A DNA stretch of 64,000 nucleotides. Source: Dendrolimus kikuchii. Taxonomy: Eukaryota; Arthropoda; Insecta; Lepidoptera; Lasiocampidae. Positions 33,200 to 44,360 of the stretch are shown one piece after another. Each line of letters begins with the position of its first letter. Within the stretch, counting starts at the first letter, position 1. The stretch is from NCBI GenBank assembly GCA_019925095.2, contig CM034411.1:12462001-12526000 (forward strand), read 5' to 3'. The translations under genes and the position numbers were made by a program. Under the pieces are notes generated by a model. It worked only from the letters and a program-made list of their open reading frames with translations. It did not search any database and was not told where the DNA came from.

Positions 33200-36100
33200 A
33201 ACTTGGGGAGGCCTATATACAGCAGTGTATTTATAGATAGTGGTTGCAAGAAATATATAACATTTTCAAGAAACTTTTAAAAAGAGGGTCTCAATTCATT
33301 GTGTAAATATTTTTTAATATATCTACTTGGCACTGACTTCATAATCATTTTATAAAAGTAACTTGTTGTCTATTTAAAGTTAAATATACAAGCAGTAATA
33401 TTAGAATAACACGTCGTTAATAAGTGGCTCATCTAGTATCATTAGGGCTAGATCACGGTGTTATCTAATTTGTCTGGTGTAGTCTAGAATTGGCGGCTAA
33501 ACTTTAGGCGACAAATTAAGCTCTATTTTGCAGCTTTGTACACAACTAATTTATATTTGATAATTAGTGATTCTCAAAAACAATTGATGAAAATTATAGC
33601 TACTTTGTTATCGCTGTTAAATCGCGGTCAGATAGGATCACATAGATAAGAAATATTAAAAAAAAATACTGAAATGCTAAGAAACAAAGCAAATTTTATT
33701 CAAAAAATATTCCTCATAACCTAAATTGCCGTTGCCATATCAGTGCAATCGAAGTGTAAATGTAATATATTTTGAGTACATGAATATTCATTGAATTTAA
33801 GATTGAAGTTGTAAAACTCGTAAATTGGCTCACGTAAAAACCTGCCACCATTCGCACGAAGTGCATAGATTATCCGTATCGGAACCAAATATTTACACCT
33901 AAGAATTAAGAATGTATAGACAGGAAAACCATATAAAATTATTGAGCATTGACCAACATTGCCCTTTTTTTAAGTAATAATATATCATTATTGAGTGGCA
34001 GCAACGTGAAAATGCGGCGAGTACTTTTGGAACTCTTCCCGAGGATAGTGTTTTGGATCAATTTGTTAATTGCATTTTTTTGTAAAACTTTTTATTCTAA
34101 ATGTCATTATCTAATCCGGGTGAGCGAAGCGAGCCCTAACACTCTATCCCACAATCTATGCATTTTTCTGGTCTACTTTACTGAGAAACTATCACACTTT
34201 CAGATTTGGGCTTTGACATAGTAATTTCAATATATTTTTAGATATGTTATCTATCATAAAAATATTGTTTTATACAAATTATGAAACCAATAAAACATGT
34301 GTAATATCAACTGGACTGTTAAAACTAACGTCATCTGTTCAAAAACTAATATCGGTGTAAACAGAATGTTTTTTTAGTGAAAAATACGCACGATTTTTTT
34401 AGTTATGCGCAAATAAATAGTCAGTAATTAATTAATTATTACTAAGTAGAAAAATTCGCTAGCCCTCCTAAAGCATTACTTTTTAGTAGTTTATGATTAA
34501 TTTAAAGTGATCATTTTTAATTGATAGTTATTATCACAAATATATTACATAGTTCCTGCAGTCCCCTGTTTATTGCTTTGTTATTCCCTAAAATATACTG
34601 ATAAACGGTAGCTTGTTTCGTTAGGATGTTTGTTATTCACTTTTTCAATGTTCAGCACGTGAACGGGTTTTTATAAAAAAATGTATAAAAGCATTTTGTC
34701 AAGACCAGAAGTTAGGATTCTAAAATCTTTACAAATTTATGTGAGAGAAGAGACTTATAAGTTGTATGTAGCATTCTTTAAAAATGAGCTGACTTAATTG
34801 CTATGTCAGAATGAAGTTCTTTTTTTAAATTAAGTATTTAATATTTTATCATTCTCATGCATAATGGTAGGTAGTTGCTAAATTAATAAAAAAAAAGACT
34901 CGAATTAAAAATATTTGCTCGGCCATTAAATCTGTTCATTCTACACTTTCTTATAGCTCTAAATGACGATATCAAAATTCGGCGGGTCTCTGTTTCCAAT
35001 ACACCAGGGTCTGGCTCCTGAATATTTATCAGGGATGGGGTACGCCACAGCTGCGCTCCTAACCGATTGAAATCTGACTGATGTTAAGCCAGTGACAAGG
35101 TTCCCTACATTACGTTGGTATATATTATAGGTAGGTTCGATTTGGGAGTCTATAAAGTCACCCACTCACCGGCATAATTAGCGAACGCTAGTAAAAACCC
35201 CAAGAATTCAAAATCTATGCAATTTTCAGTCAAAATAATGGCTGTTTAAATATATTATCTTTTTTAGCTCTCATTTGGAAAAAGAAAAAGCTAACAGGCA
35301 TTTTTTTATCGATTCAACATCATCTGCAGCATGCCCAGACGGATGGAAGCTGTAGTCAGACTACGCGGAGGAAATACACGAAATTAAACTTTCTTTTATT
35401 GACAATTATGTAAGGTTTTTAATATTAAAATTCTTACATATTTAAAATTTTCTAAGTTAACATGAAATCGGAAAAAAATGCTTTTTGTTTTATTTCATAT
35501 TTCTTCATTAAAAGTTACTTTAAACTCCACAAATAACACATTAAGAGATGTTAATTTAGTTTTTAAACATTATTATTTTAAATACAACACATAGTTTTGT
35601 CAATATACTTATATTATTGCTATTACTTAATAATAATATTCTTATATTTTTTAATATATGTTTATTTTTGTGAGTTGTACCTAATAAAGGTAATAATTCC
35701 AGCATTTAATTTAAGTTAAAACTACTATTTATCTACACGATGCTGAATTATAAATCGGGTTTAGAAATTTTATGTCTCAAATACATTGGGAGAACGGCTT
35801 AAAAGAATTTCAATTGAAACTTTAGAGATCGAAACGAATTTTTAACTTTCTTAAATACATTTTATTTTGATATCTTGTAGGGTCCAAAAGACATGAATAA
35901 CTTTCAGCGAGGCAGTAAGAGGAAGTAGTTTAACCGCTGCAGCTCCACGAAATTGATCTTAGGAGCCTATCCATAATTTTTCGTGAAATTTTGTACCACA
36001 TTCATAAATTGAAAAAATTACAATGAACAATAAAATGGCCATTTATTGACACTATTTTTTATGCTGCCAATCGATCTTTTGTCTGATACTGATCAAAAAC

Positions 36101-36700
36101 TGCAATGGCACTAACCCATGTTGGAGTACTAAAAAGTCGAAGTCCCGCAAGGAAGAAACGACAGCCACAATTATTAATAAATAACATCAATAAAGGCTAA
36201 TTTATACTACAATAAAAAAATTACAATTATTTCTTGATATATTTTCTTTCTACGTAATTTATCTACTCTAAAAACATTCCGAGAAATACTCGTTTACTCG
36301 ACGATATATCACGATTTGTCTACAATCTAAATTCTATAGAATCTCATGAATAAATCAGATATCTTAGTGTATAATTTGTATTTAAATTTTCAATATTGTC
36401 TTTACGTTAGTGAGCAAATATCTGGATATGTGTTGCCAGGTGTGTTTCAAATACCGATTAATATTATGACGATGTTATAATATAATGTATTATCAGCGCT
36501 GAAGTTAGCAGTCACTTTAGCAGTGGAAGCATGCGTAGAAACTCAGTCAAAAAAATGTTACTGCCTCTACAGCCATGTGTATTTTCAATGCTAGCTTGAA
36601 CTTATCGCGTAAATAAATAAAAATATATTTTCGAAATATGCTAATAGGGCCCATTCATTTGATAACTCACTCGACTATAGGATAACTTTAAAAAGTAATT
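33200..36700. other. long AT-rich stretch without recognised features
   Basis: Over 3.5 kb I see no gene, RNA or clear transposon border. Short frames occur (33949-34221 plus; 35165-34959 minus, which contains ARPWCIGNRDPPNF) but none has a recognised domain. The patch at 34955-35170 is somewhat richer in GC and may be a repeat piece. An intron or intergenic region would both fit. Confidence 0.5.
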
Positions 36701-37066
36701 CCCTTTTTACCGACTTCAAAAAGGAGGAGGTTCTCAATTTGATTGGTTTTTTTTATGTATGTACACCGATTACGTTGAGATTTATGATCCGATTTACGTG
36801 ATTCTTCTTTAGTTTGATGCGGTATAGTTGCCATTTGGTCCCCTAAAAATTTATCATAGTTTGGCCCCGTAGTCTTCATTTTATAAAAAATTTTTTATGA
36901 AAATTTCCGTTCTCGTTTCTTGGGACCTATATTTTTTAAGGCGCTCGGCACCTTTCGTAGGCATACCCATAGACTAGTGTCTATGACAGTGACGAGAACA
37001 GTCTAGTATAGTGACTAGACACTAAAAAAAAAAAATCGTTTAAAAAAAACTACTTCAAAAAGTAAG

Positions 37067-37340
37067 AAGTATAAAATAACTTAATAAAGACTTTTGACTA
37101 AGAATTTATTTAGTTTATTAAGAGGAAAAATAATATAAAATTTTCTACAACTTGAAGTCGGTGCCAAGTAAACCATAAAACAATATTTTGCAACATTTTG
37201 TTGTTATAACAGTGTTATATGGTAATTTTTATGGTTTGCTCGGCACCGACTTTAAAATGTAGAAAATTTTGTATTATTTTGTCTCTTAATAAACTAAATA
37301 AATTCTCAGTCAAAAGTCTTTATTAAGTTATTTTATACTT
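37067..37340. repeat. large imperfect palindrome, 114-base arms
   Basis: Left arm 37067-37180 and right arm 37227-37340 are complementary with nine mismatches by my count (about 92 percent), around a 46-base centre. The arms begin AAGTATAAAATAACTTAATA and end GGTGCC...AAACCATAAAA. A single strand could fold into one long hairpin. The inner arm half (GTCGGTGCC, TAGAAAATTTT) also occurs in single copy at 105-150. It fits a fold-back or MITE-type element; no ORF. Confidence 0.9.
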
Positions 37341-37354
37341 TTTAAAAACAATTT

Positions 37355-37605
37355 TAAAACACTCTGGAGGAAAGAAGGGGGAAGATGTTTGGCCATTTGC
37401 TACGACGCGACATCTTCTTATGCACGTTATAATCGAAGGCAAAGGCAAAGTGGAAGCAAGGAGAGGGAACGGAAGACCAAGGCCAGCATTCATGGATCAA
37501 ATAAAAGAAAAAGTGGGTGTCGTGTCTTACATAGAAGTAAAACAACTGGCCCGTAATAGAGAAGATTGGAGGAGGCTCCACCGACAAGAGCATACATAGC
37601 TCATA
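37355..37605 (+). mobile_element. LINE reverse transcriptase C-terminal fragment
   Basis: The plus strand encodes LEERRGKMFGHLLRRDIFL, then after a frameshift IIEGKGKVEARRGNGRPRPA and FMDQIKEKVGVVSYIEVKQL, with ARNREDWRRLHRQEHT before a stop at about 37600. A GHLLRR...GRPR...W--LHRQEHT order is the C-terminal end of a LINE protein. It lacks the palm and is broken by the frameshift. It differs from RTE-A and RTE-B above. Confidence 0.7.
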
Positions 37606-38045
37606 ACCCTTAAGACAATTATTGATATACTTATCGATATACCAAAAAGCCGCAAGACTAACACTATCACTATCTCGTAATATACCAAGAAAATATACCA
37701 ATTTCATACAAATCATATAACTTCTATATAAACAGAGTGAGACAACAACACAATTAATGATCACGTGCACAAACGCGATCTGCACTCTCATCGCGGACAC
37801 ATATGTGCTAATAGTGAGCTAAAGGGTTAAATGCTAGATAGATAAAAACTTTTTAGTTTTTGAAGTCGGTCGAGGGCGACACTGATAGTTTTTAGAACGG
37901 GCCACTTTTAAAGAATATAATAAAAAAATAAATTTAAATGTTGAAAATAGAACTCTTTGCTAATATTATGGAGTACTAATTTCATTTATTTGTCATTTGT
38001 TTTACGATTTGGCGGCAAATTGAAATTTGTCTGTATCACGCTAGT

Positions 38046-39098
38046 ATGAATTTAACGCGAGAAAATTTTCGTACTATGATTTTTTATGACTTTCGATGCC
38101 ATTTAAGTCAACAAGAATGTTATGACAGACTTCGATTGGCCTTTCTCGATGAAGCCCCTTCTCGGGCCACTGTTTATAACTGGTTTAATGAGTTTAAACG
38201 TGGTCGCACCAATCTCAGTGATGCTCTGCGTGAGGGACGGCCTTCTACGGCGACGACTGAAGATAACATCAGTGTTGTGCGGTGTATGTTAGAGACTGAT
38301 CCAAGAGTAACCTATCAGCAGATTCGGACAAGTTTAGGCATCGGTATGACTCAAGTGCACAAAATCCTCCACAAACATTTAGCCGTTAGGAAGCTTTGTG
38401 CCCGGTGGATACCTCATTATTTGACTGAGGCCCAAAAACTCCGTCGTGTTGATTGGTGCCGTGAAATGATACAAAGATTTAACGGAGGTGACTCAAAAGC
38501 TGTGTTCGACATACTTACGGGTGACGAAAGCTGGATTTATTGCTATGATCCGGAAACCAAAAGACAATCTGCTCAGTGGGTGTTTCCTTCCGAGGAGTTG
38601 CCAACTAAATTGAAGAGAGATCGAAGTGTAGGAAAAAGTATGGTGGCCTCATTCTTCGGAAGGACCGGTCATTATGCGACAATTGTTTTAGAAGATCAAA
38701 AGTCAGTTACTGCAGAGTGGTATACTAACAAATGTTTGCCACTTGTCTAGGAAAAAGTTCGAGAGAAACGACCTCGTAGTAGGAGCCTCCTTCACCACGA
38801 CAACGCCTCCTCGCACACCGCCGGGCGAACGATCGACTATTTGGCGTCATCAGACGTGGAATTGCTGGGTCACCCGCCATATAGCCCCGACCTCGCACCT
38901 TGCGATTTTTATTTATTCCCGAAAATAAAATAAAAACTTCGAGGAAAACATTTTATGGACGCCAAGGAAGCAGTGGCTGCGTTCCAGAAGGCCGTCGAAG
39001 AGACCCCTAAGGACGAGTGGGCAAAGTGCTTTTCTCGGTGGTTCTATCGAATGCAGCGATGTATTGATGTGAACGGAAACTATTTTGAAAAGATATAA
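38046..39098 (+). pseudogene. mariner (DD34D) transposase, two premature stops
   Basis: A full-length mariner transposase frame of about 350 codons from ATG at 38046 to TAA at 39096-39098. The N-terminal helix-turn-helix half contains RATVYNWFNEFKRG and GRPSTATTEDN, then the mariner-type WIPHYLTEAQK (residues 121-131). The catalytic residues are D160 (LTGDESW), D252 (LLHHDNASSH) and D287 (PPYSPDLAPCD). D252 and D287 are 34 residues apart, so this is the DD34D mariner group. The frame is uninterrupted except for TAG at codon 235 (38748) and TAA at codon 296 (38931). It is therefore dead but recent. I could not find matching terminal inverted repeats; the flanks carry AT-rich sequence only. Confidence 0.9.
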
Positions 39099-39194
39099 TA
39101 AAAATAATAACTTGCTAGTTTGCTCAGTTTTTGATTTTCTAAGAACTTTCATACTTATATATTGGCATACGTTTTTAGAGAACAGACTATTGTT

Positions 39195-39560
39195 CTATTG
39201 TACTCATTTAGGGCCGTTGAGGCTGCATCATTAGCCAGGTGTTATGGATTTTAAAGTACAAGCTGATTCTAGGAAATTCGGTTCACGTTGCCAGGCGGGC
39301 ACATTTATTTGTGCAGTATAAAACGATGGCCTGATTGAGGGAGGGGCAGTCGAGCGAGAACCACGATCAAAGCGAGACATGTGTACTACAATCTCATAGA
39401 GGCAGACTTTGCGCGTTTGATCGAATTACGACCTTCTGCCTTACGTTTGGACTTGTTGTGTTCGGTTATATTTGTACCTGTGTTATACGTGTTTGTATAG
39501 TTCTAATAAACTCTATAGTAATTCTAACGGCAATTTAATTCGAGTCCTTCGCGAGTCGTA
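39195..39560 (+). repeat. LTR-like repeat, plus-strand copy
   Basis: It matches 6250-6870 (opposite strand) and 63610-63935. Order: CATCATTAGCCAGGTG, TTCTAGGAAATTCGGTTCAC, CAGTATAAAACGATGG (TATA-type box), GGCAGTCGAGCGAGAACCAC, TTGCGCGTTTGATCG, TTATATTTGTACCTGTGTTA, then CTAATAAACTC (AATAAA). TATA box followed at about 190 bases by AATAAA fits an LTR. No internal retroviral-type ORF flanks it. Confidence 0.55.
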
Positions 39561-39869
39561 CCATTATTATAGGATTTATTATATAAGTACTTACAGTTAC
39601 AAATAGCATGTTTGCTTTATTAATTAATTTTTTGCAATGTTTGTGATGGTAACTGTTTTAATTGGAAATACGAGTAATGTTTATTAACCGATTTCAAAAA
39701 GGAGGAGGAGGTTAGCAATTAGCTATCAAATTTTTTACGTTTTACTTCGCATTGGTATTTCCCTCCCAGATGTTGGGGAAAATATTTATAATTTCTTGTT
39801 AGAAACTCTTTATTATTAAACAAAACCTCCGCTATGGGAAAGGAATATACGGTATTTGTGTCTCGGAAA

Positions 39870-40095
39870 TGGAAAAACTTCTCATCATCATCGGAACGTT
39901 AAATCCCGGTTGCGTTCACTCCGACGCCCAGGGTCCGCTTTCCTATTTTTCTACTCCACTTCGCGCGGTTTTCAGCATCCCCCGTTTTGAGACCATCGGG
40001 ACGCATGTCATCCTTCACAACGTCAAGCCAACATTTCTTGGGCTTTTCCCTTCGATCGGGACCTGGCGGAGGCGGCATGGCTAGACATTTGTTCC
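39870..40095 (-). mobile_element. RTE-type LINE C-terminal fragment (family RTE-C)
   Basis: The minus strand encodes GPDRREKPKKCWLDVVKDDM, then RPDGLKTGDAENRAKWSRKI, an RTE-group C-terminal signature (G-P-K-CWLD-VK-DM). It ends at a GATGATGATGAG tail (CTCATCATCATC at 39881 on the plus strand). A more decayed copy lies at 60166-60395. Palm and endonuclease are absent. Confidence 0.75.
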
Positions 40096-40219
40096 CCACA
40101 TAATGGAAATGGAAAAACTTCTACGTAATACAAACCCAAAGTTTAAGCAAACGTTTAAGAAACTCTAGTAGCTAATAGGAGCAACTTATGATACTAATTA
40201 TAAGCTATAATATGAAACT

Positions 40220-40430
40220 AGAACTAATTTAAAAAAATATAATTAAATAGTAAAAATAAATTAATTTATAAATATAAATTAAAGTATTGTAACAATTTGC
40301 AGCCAGGAGGGATCGTGCCCAAAAGGCTGGCTGCATTGCCGCGCTGTATAGCGATACTTATTCGTTGGGCAAAATATACGCCAGCCTTCCGATCACGGGT
40401 CGCATGGAAGAGTTACTTGTAAATCTCTTT
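40220..40430 (-). repeat. retroelement fragment, QRGN family
   Basis: GTGCCCAAAAGGCTGGCTGC, GCGCTGTATAGCGATACTTA and TTCGTTGGGCAAAATATACG match 23030-23105 in the same orientation. A-rich sequence to the left resembles that near 20610 and 50040. It is a piece of the same unknown mobile-element ORF, too decayed to read. Confidence 0.5.
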
Positions 40431-40764
40431 GAAGCAACTCTGCCGGTGGACACCATGGGCCTAATGATACTCAATTATTAACCATTTCCTAAAACTAGGG
40501 TACTGAATTGAGTAAAAATAAAATTCGCAATTAGAAATGCGGAAATTTGAGTTGTTTCAAATCAAACAAGCAAAAGTTTTGTTCTGGAGCTCGCAAAATG
40601 TTGGCAACCACTTCTATTAACTTTGATTAATTTCCATTTCATAAACAAACTCTGAACAAGTTCAACCACACAGAAAAGTTATCAAAAGCGGTCTCTAGTA
40701 TCTCGTTGGCACTTCCAGAGATATATACATACATTACACATATGTATCTATGCCTTTTTTTTTT

Positions 40765-40945
40765 GGCTAGGGGAAATCCGTTTGAGGACTAAGCCGCGAC
40801 AGGCACAGAAGCCCGGGGAGATAATTCAAGACCCGTGTATGGCATTCGCCAGATCGGGGGTGGCACTAGCGCGCCCAGTCAAAACTGGTGCCACGCTATT
40901 GCCACTCTCCAGTTAGGGATACCCACTAAAACCCCTGGGTGTAGA
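40765..40945 (+). repeat. GC-rich repeat, second copy
   Basis: GGCTAGGGGAAATCCGTTTG, GGGGGTGGCACTAGCGC, CGCTATTGCCACTC and AGGGATACCCACTAAAACCC match the first part of 9340-9785 in the same orientation. The T-run at its left end is shared (TTTTTATCAGGGGAAATCC at 9340). Confidence 0.55.
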
Positions 40946-41204
40946 AGACGAGAAAGACGAGATATATTAATTGTAATAACTTATTTTTGTAAAATATTTT
41001 GAAAGTATAAAGGTAAAATTAGAATATACAAGAACTGGAATAGACTTGAGAAGATTTGTAAAAAATTTTTTTTGGAAATAAAGATCAAAGGAAAAAAGAG
41101 AAAACAAAAGAGCAAATAAAAAATAAGAGTAAAAAGAACATTTGGGAAAAAGAGAAAAAGAAAATAAAAACTAAAATATAAAAACCCCGAAAACAGTATA
41201 AAGC

Positions 41205-41500
41205 CCGGACAATCTCGTTCGTCCGGTGAGAGGATAAAAATAAAAAATAAAACCTCTGGGTGTTCCGTCCTGCGCGTTATGCCAGGGCTACGGGTAATTG
41301 GGATTCCCGGCTCCGCGTGCCCTGGCGGGCGTGGGCCTCCCTCGCGAGGCCTCTTCCATTGCCGGGGGATTAAACCCCCGGCGTCGTCCATGTCTAGTTC
41401 AGGCGTGGGGCGGTCTGTAACGCGCCACGGTAGGAGAAACGAGCGCGTGCGGAACCCTCGCGCTCTCTATCTCGACGGCATGCGCGGGTGAGTGAGACCC
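41205..41500. repeat. GC-rich patch, probable retroelement end
   Basis: This 300-base island is very GC-rich compared with the purine-rich AT block before it (40980-41200). It contains GCCCTGGCGGGCGTGGGCC, GCCGGGGGATTAAACCCCCG (a self-complementary run at about 41362-41381) and CGGCATGCGCGGGTGAGTGAG. The overlapping frames on both strands have no recognisable domain. Family unknown. Confidence 0.4.
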
Positions 41501-42160
41501 CTATATGTATCTATGCCTAATTTAATGCCGACTAATAAGACGCAGTATTTTTGTTATATTGCCCTTATTTGGGCCAGCGATTATTAAAAATGTTTTAGAC
41601 ACTTGCTAGCTTAGGCATCCAAGATTCGTTTCAGTTAAAGTATTCTCTAAACTTTACTATTATGATTTTTTCGAGAATTTCCCACTTTATAGTTCAAAAA
41701 TTAAAGGATGAGAGGGCAAAACAATTTTCGACACGATTTTGAAAGCATAGGACTTCTCATCTACCTATTGAAATAAAAACATCATAGATAAACATGGTCA
41801 TAACTTCACAAAAAAATTCTAACCAAACACCGTACTAACTTGTTCAATGAAGAAAAATTTCAACCTTTACTTGTTTCGCAAATTTATTACAGCATTGTGT
41901 ACCAGCATGTAACATTACACATTCGTATTAGATTTCATCAATATAGACCACTTCTTGTCTAGTAGTCTGTGACATGTAAAGGCAGACGTAGGGATATGAA
42001 TATGTCATAAGAGTTCCATTTTTGCCAAAAGGGCTACGAAACACTTGAATAATAATTTTACAATCTATATATTAATACGTGAAGCAAAAACACAGCAAGA
42101 ACTTTGTACCCCTTTTTACGAAAGTTGCGCGGACGGACGAGTATGAAATTTCGCACACTT

Positions 42161-44340
42161 TTAACGGTTTTAAGCGCGGTAATTTTATTTGATTTTGGTT
42201 TTTCCGACGTTTCGGCCACTTTTCAGTGGCCGTGATCACGGAAGACAAAGATGTCAAGTGTCAACGAGTATTGTTAAAGTTTTGTTTAGCCTACCGCCAA
42301 CTTATTAATTTTAATTATTTAATTTTTAATTTTGTTTATGGTTATTATTTAATCTATGGGAGCCTAATCTAATTTACTACCGCTTCGCAACATGTTATGG
42401 CTTGAAGAGAAGAAGCGGCGCAAGAAACTCTTCAGCAAACATGCCTAGCTCTAATAATTTTATATAATATTAAAATGGGTGGAAGGAAAAATAAAAGTAA
42501 TTATCAGTCAAGTTGGTTTGTGTTCCGTTGTACGCAGAAAGAGCTCACAGTGTCTTGAGGTCTGGCAGCTGGTTTTTGCTGGGTTTGGGTCTTAATAGTT
42601 TTGATAATTGGATCCCAAACAGGTGGTACTTGCCAACCATCTTCTCTATTGAAATTTGGGTGTTTTTTGATTTCAATAGCCTCACGCATCATTCTAGGTA
42701 TGAAACGATTCTCTTTCGCGAGGATTTGTGGGTTATCGAATCTGATGTAGTGGTTGGGTTTATCCAGCGTGTGTTCACTGATCGCAGACTTCGTAGACCT
42801 TGTGTGTTTCATGTCAGCAATGTGTTCTTTTACTCGTGTTTTTATGCTCCTCTTTGTTTGCCCAATGTATGACAATCCACACTCACAATCAAGCTTGTAA
42901 ACCCCTGCATCCTGGAGTGGGATATTGCATTTCACAGGTCTCAGAAATTGGGTAATCTTTTTCTGCGGCTTGAAATATGTTTTGATTGAAGCTCGCCTGA
43001 GGATGTGACCAATTCTGTCTGTGACCCCCTTGATGTAGGGTAGGGTAGCAGGGCACCGCTCAACTGAAGGTGGCTTGGGGCCTTTGTGACGTTGGTGTGG
43101 AGTCTTCAGCTGATTGCGTTGTAGAACTCGCTTGACATGCTGAAGCTCTCCAGCTATGTGGTTCTCATCACAAATTTTCCGTGCTCTCTGAAACAAAGAT
43201 TTGCCCACGGTAGCTAACTGACTAGGATGGTGGTGAGACGAACCATTAAGGTATTTATCTGTATGGGTAGGTTTCCTATACACCGTATGACCAAGAGTAT
43301 TGTCAGGGTTCCTTAGGATGAGCACATCCAGAAAAGCTAATTTATTATTTGCCTCTAGTTCCATAGTAAATTTAATATTACTGCTAATGGAATTGAGATG
43401 ATCTAGAAATGCAGAGACTTTATCGTTTGGGAGGACGGCAAAAGTATCGTCTACGTACCTTTTATACATCTTCGGCTTAGCCGGAGCGGTATCCAGTGCC
43501 TTCTGCTCGAAGTCTTCCATAAAAATGTCAGCTACGACAGGAGACACCGGTGAGCCCATGGCTACACCGTTGATTTGGTCGTAGAAGCCGTAGTCCCACA
43601 CGAAATAGCCAGATGTGAGGCAATGTTTTAGTAGATCTGCATATTCCTCAGGCATGTTATTATCTATTAGCTTCCTTTTGACAATCTCAATGCAGTCTTC
43701 CACTGGTAAACTGGTAAATAAGGACTGGACATCAAAACTGACTAGTACTTCATCCTCAGCCAATGTCAAATTTTCAATTGCGCTGATGAAGTCGAAGGAA
43801 TCCTTGACATGGTAGGGTGTGTTGCCGCGGAGATTGTTGAGTGTCTTCGCGAGATGTTGTGCCAGTCTGTATGTTGGTGAGTCAAGCTGGCTAACTATAG
43901 GGCGCAAGGGGATGTTGTTTTTGTGAATTTTAGGTAACCCATACAGTTTAGGCGCTTTGGCGCAAGATGGTGTGAGTGCGGATACGTCTAAGCTTAATTT
44001 TTCGGAGTGTTTTTTCATAACCGCGATTGTTTGTTTGGTTACTTTATCCGTGGGGTCAGTTTTGACCTTTTTATAAGTGCTTTCGTCCGATAAAAGATCT
44101 TGTATTTTACTATTGTACTCAGACGTATCCATGACGACAGTCGCGTTACCTTTATCTGCACGGAGCACGGTTATTTCTGGTTTATTGCGAATGTTTTTTA
44201 AGGCAATATATTCAGCACGAGTGAGATTCGGTTTGGGTAGACGACTACGGCGTAAAACCGATGAGATATCTTGTCGTATAGCTTCCGCATCCTCTTTCTG
44301 CATGCTGTTCCTTACCAGACATTCCTCTACACTACACTTC
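42161..44340 (-). mobile_element. Penelope-like element, 5'-truncated, endonuclease intact
   Basis: The minus-strand ORF is open from 44429 to 42504. True element sequence starts near 44331 at EECLVRNSMQKEDAEAIRQD. Reverse transcriptase landmarks in order: KLYGLPKIHKNNIPLRPIVS, VSFDVQSLFTSLP (motif A), GVAMGSPVSPVVADIF (motif B), KRYVDDTFAVLP (motif C, YVDD). A C-terminal GIY-YIG endonuclease follows, with AGVYKLDCECGLSYIGQTKR, then IKTRVKEHIADM and SAISEHT. This combination defines Penelope-like elements. The N-terminal ~260 residues are missing; the first ~30 residues of the open frame are antisense leader of the neighbouring copy. A 3' UTR (42503-42280) and a partial leader repeat (42279-42161) follow. 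It cannot start normally but keeps all catalytic parts. Confidence 0.9.
42504..44330 (-). pseudogene. Penelope RT plus GIY-YIG ORF, N-terminus missing
   Basis: About 609 codons of Penelope polyprotein with no internal stop. From motif A to the end of the region before the endonuclease it differs from the plus-strand copy by one residue, DTSE against DTSD. The 128-residue block from CPATLPYIKG to MMREAIE, which contains a linker and the GIY-YIG domain with its CEC cysteines, is present here and absent from the plus-strand copy. Reverse transcription primed at an endonuclease nick is the known role of the family. Counted as a pseudogene because the natural start and N-terminal domain are lost. 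Confidence 0.85.
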
Positions 44341-44360
44341 CTAACAATACTCGTTGACAC

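Larger units (their letters stand above)
36709..37880. repeat. possible DNA-transposon shell with CCGACTTCAAAAA ends
   Basis: ACCGACTTCAAAAAGGAGG at about 36710 faces AGTTTTTGAAGTCGGTCGAGG at about 37853-37873 in inverted orientation, an end pair of about 15 matching bases. Between them lie the 114-base-arm palindrome and a LINE fragment. The left end (TTCAAAAAGGAGGAGGTTCTC) recurs at 39690 (TTCAAAAAGGAGGAGGAGG). No target duplication is visible, so the pairing may be a coincidence of two separate copies. Confidence 0.35.

Noticed and set aside
36709..37880. Complete DNA transposon bounded by CCGACTTCAAAAA ends
   Set aside because: End similarity is real but there is no target duplication and the left end recurs alone at 39690, so I list it only at low confidence.
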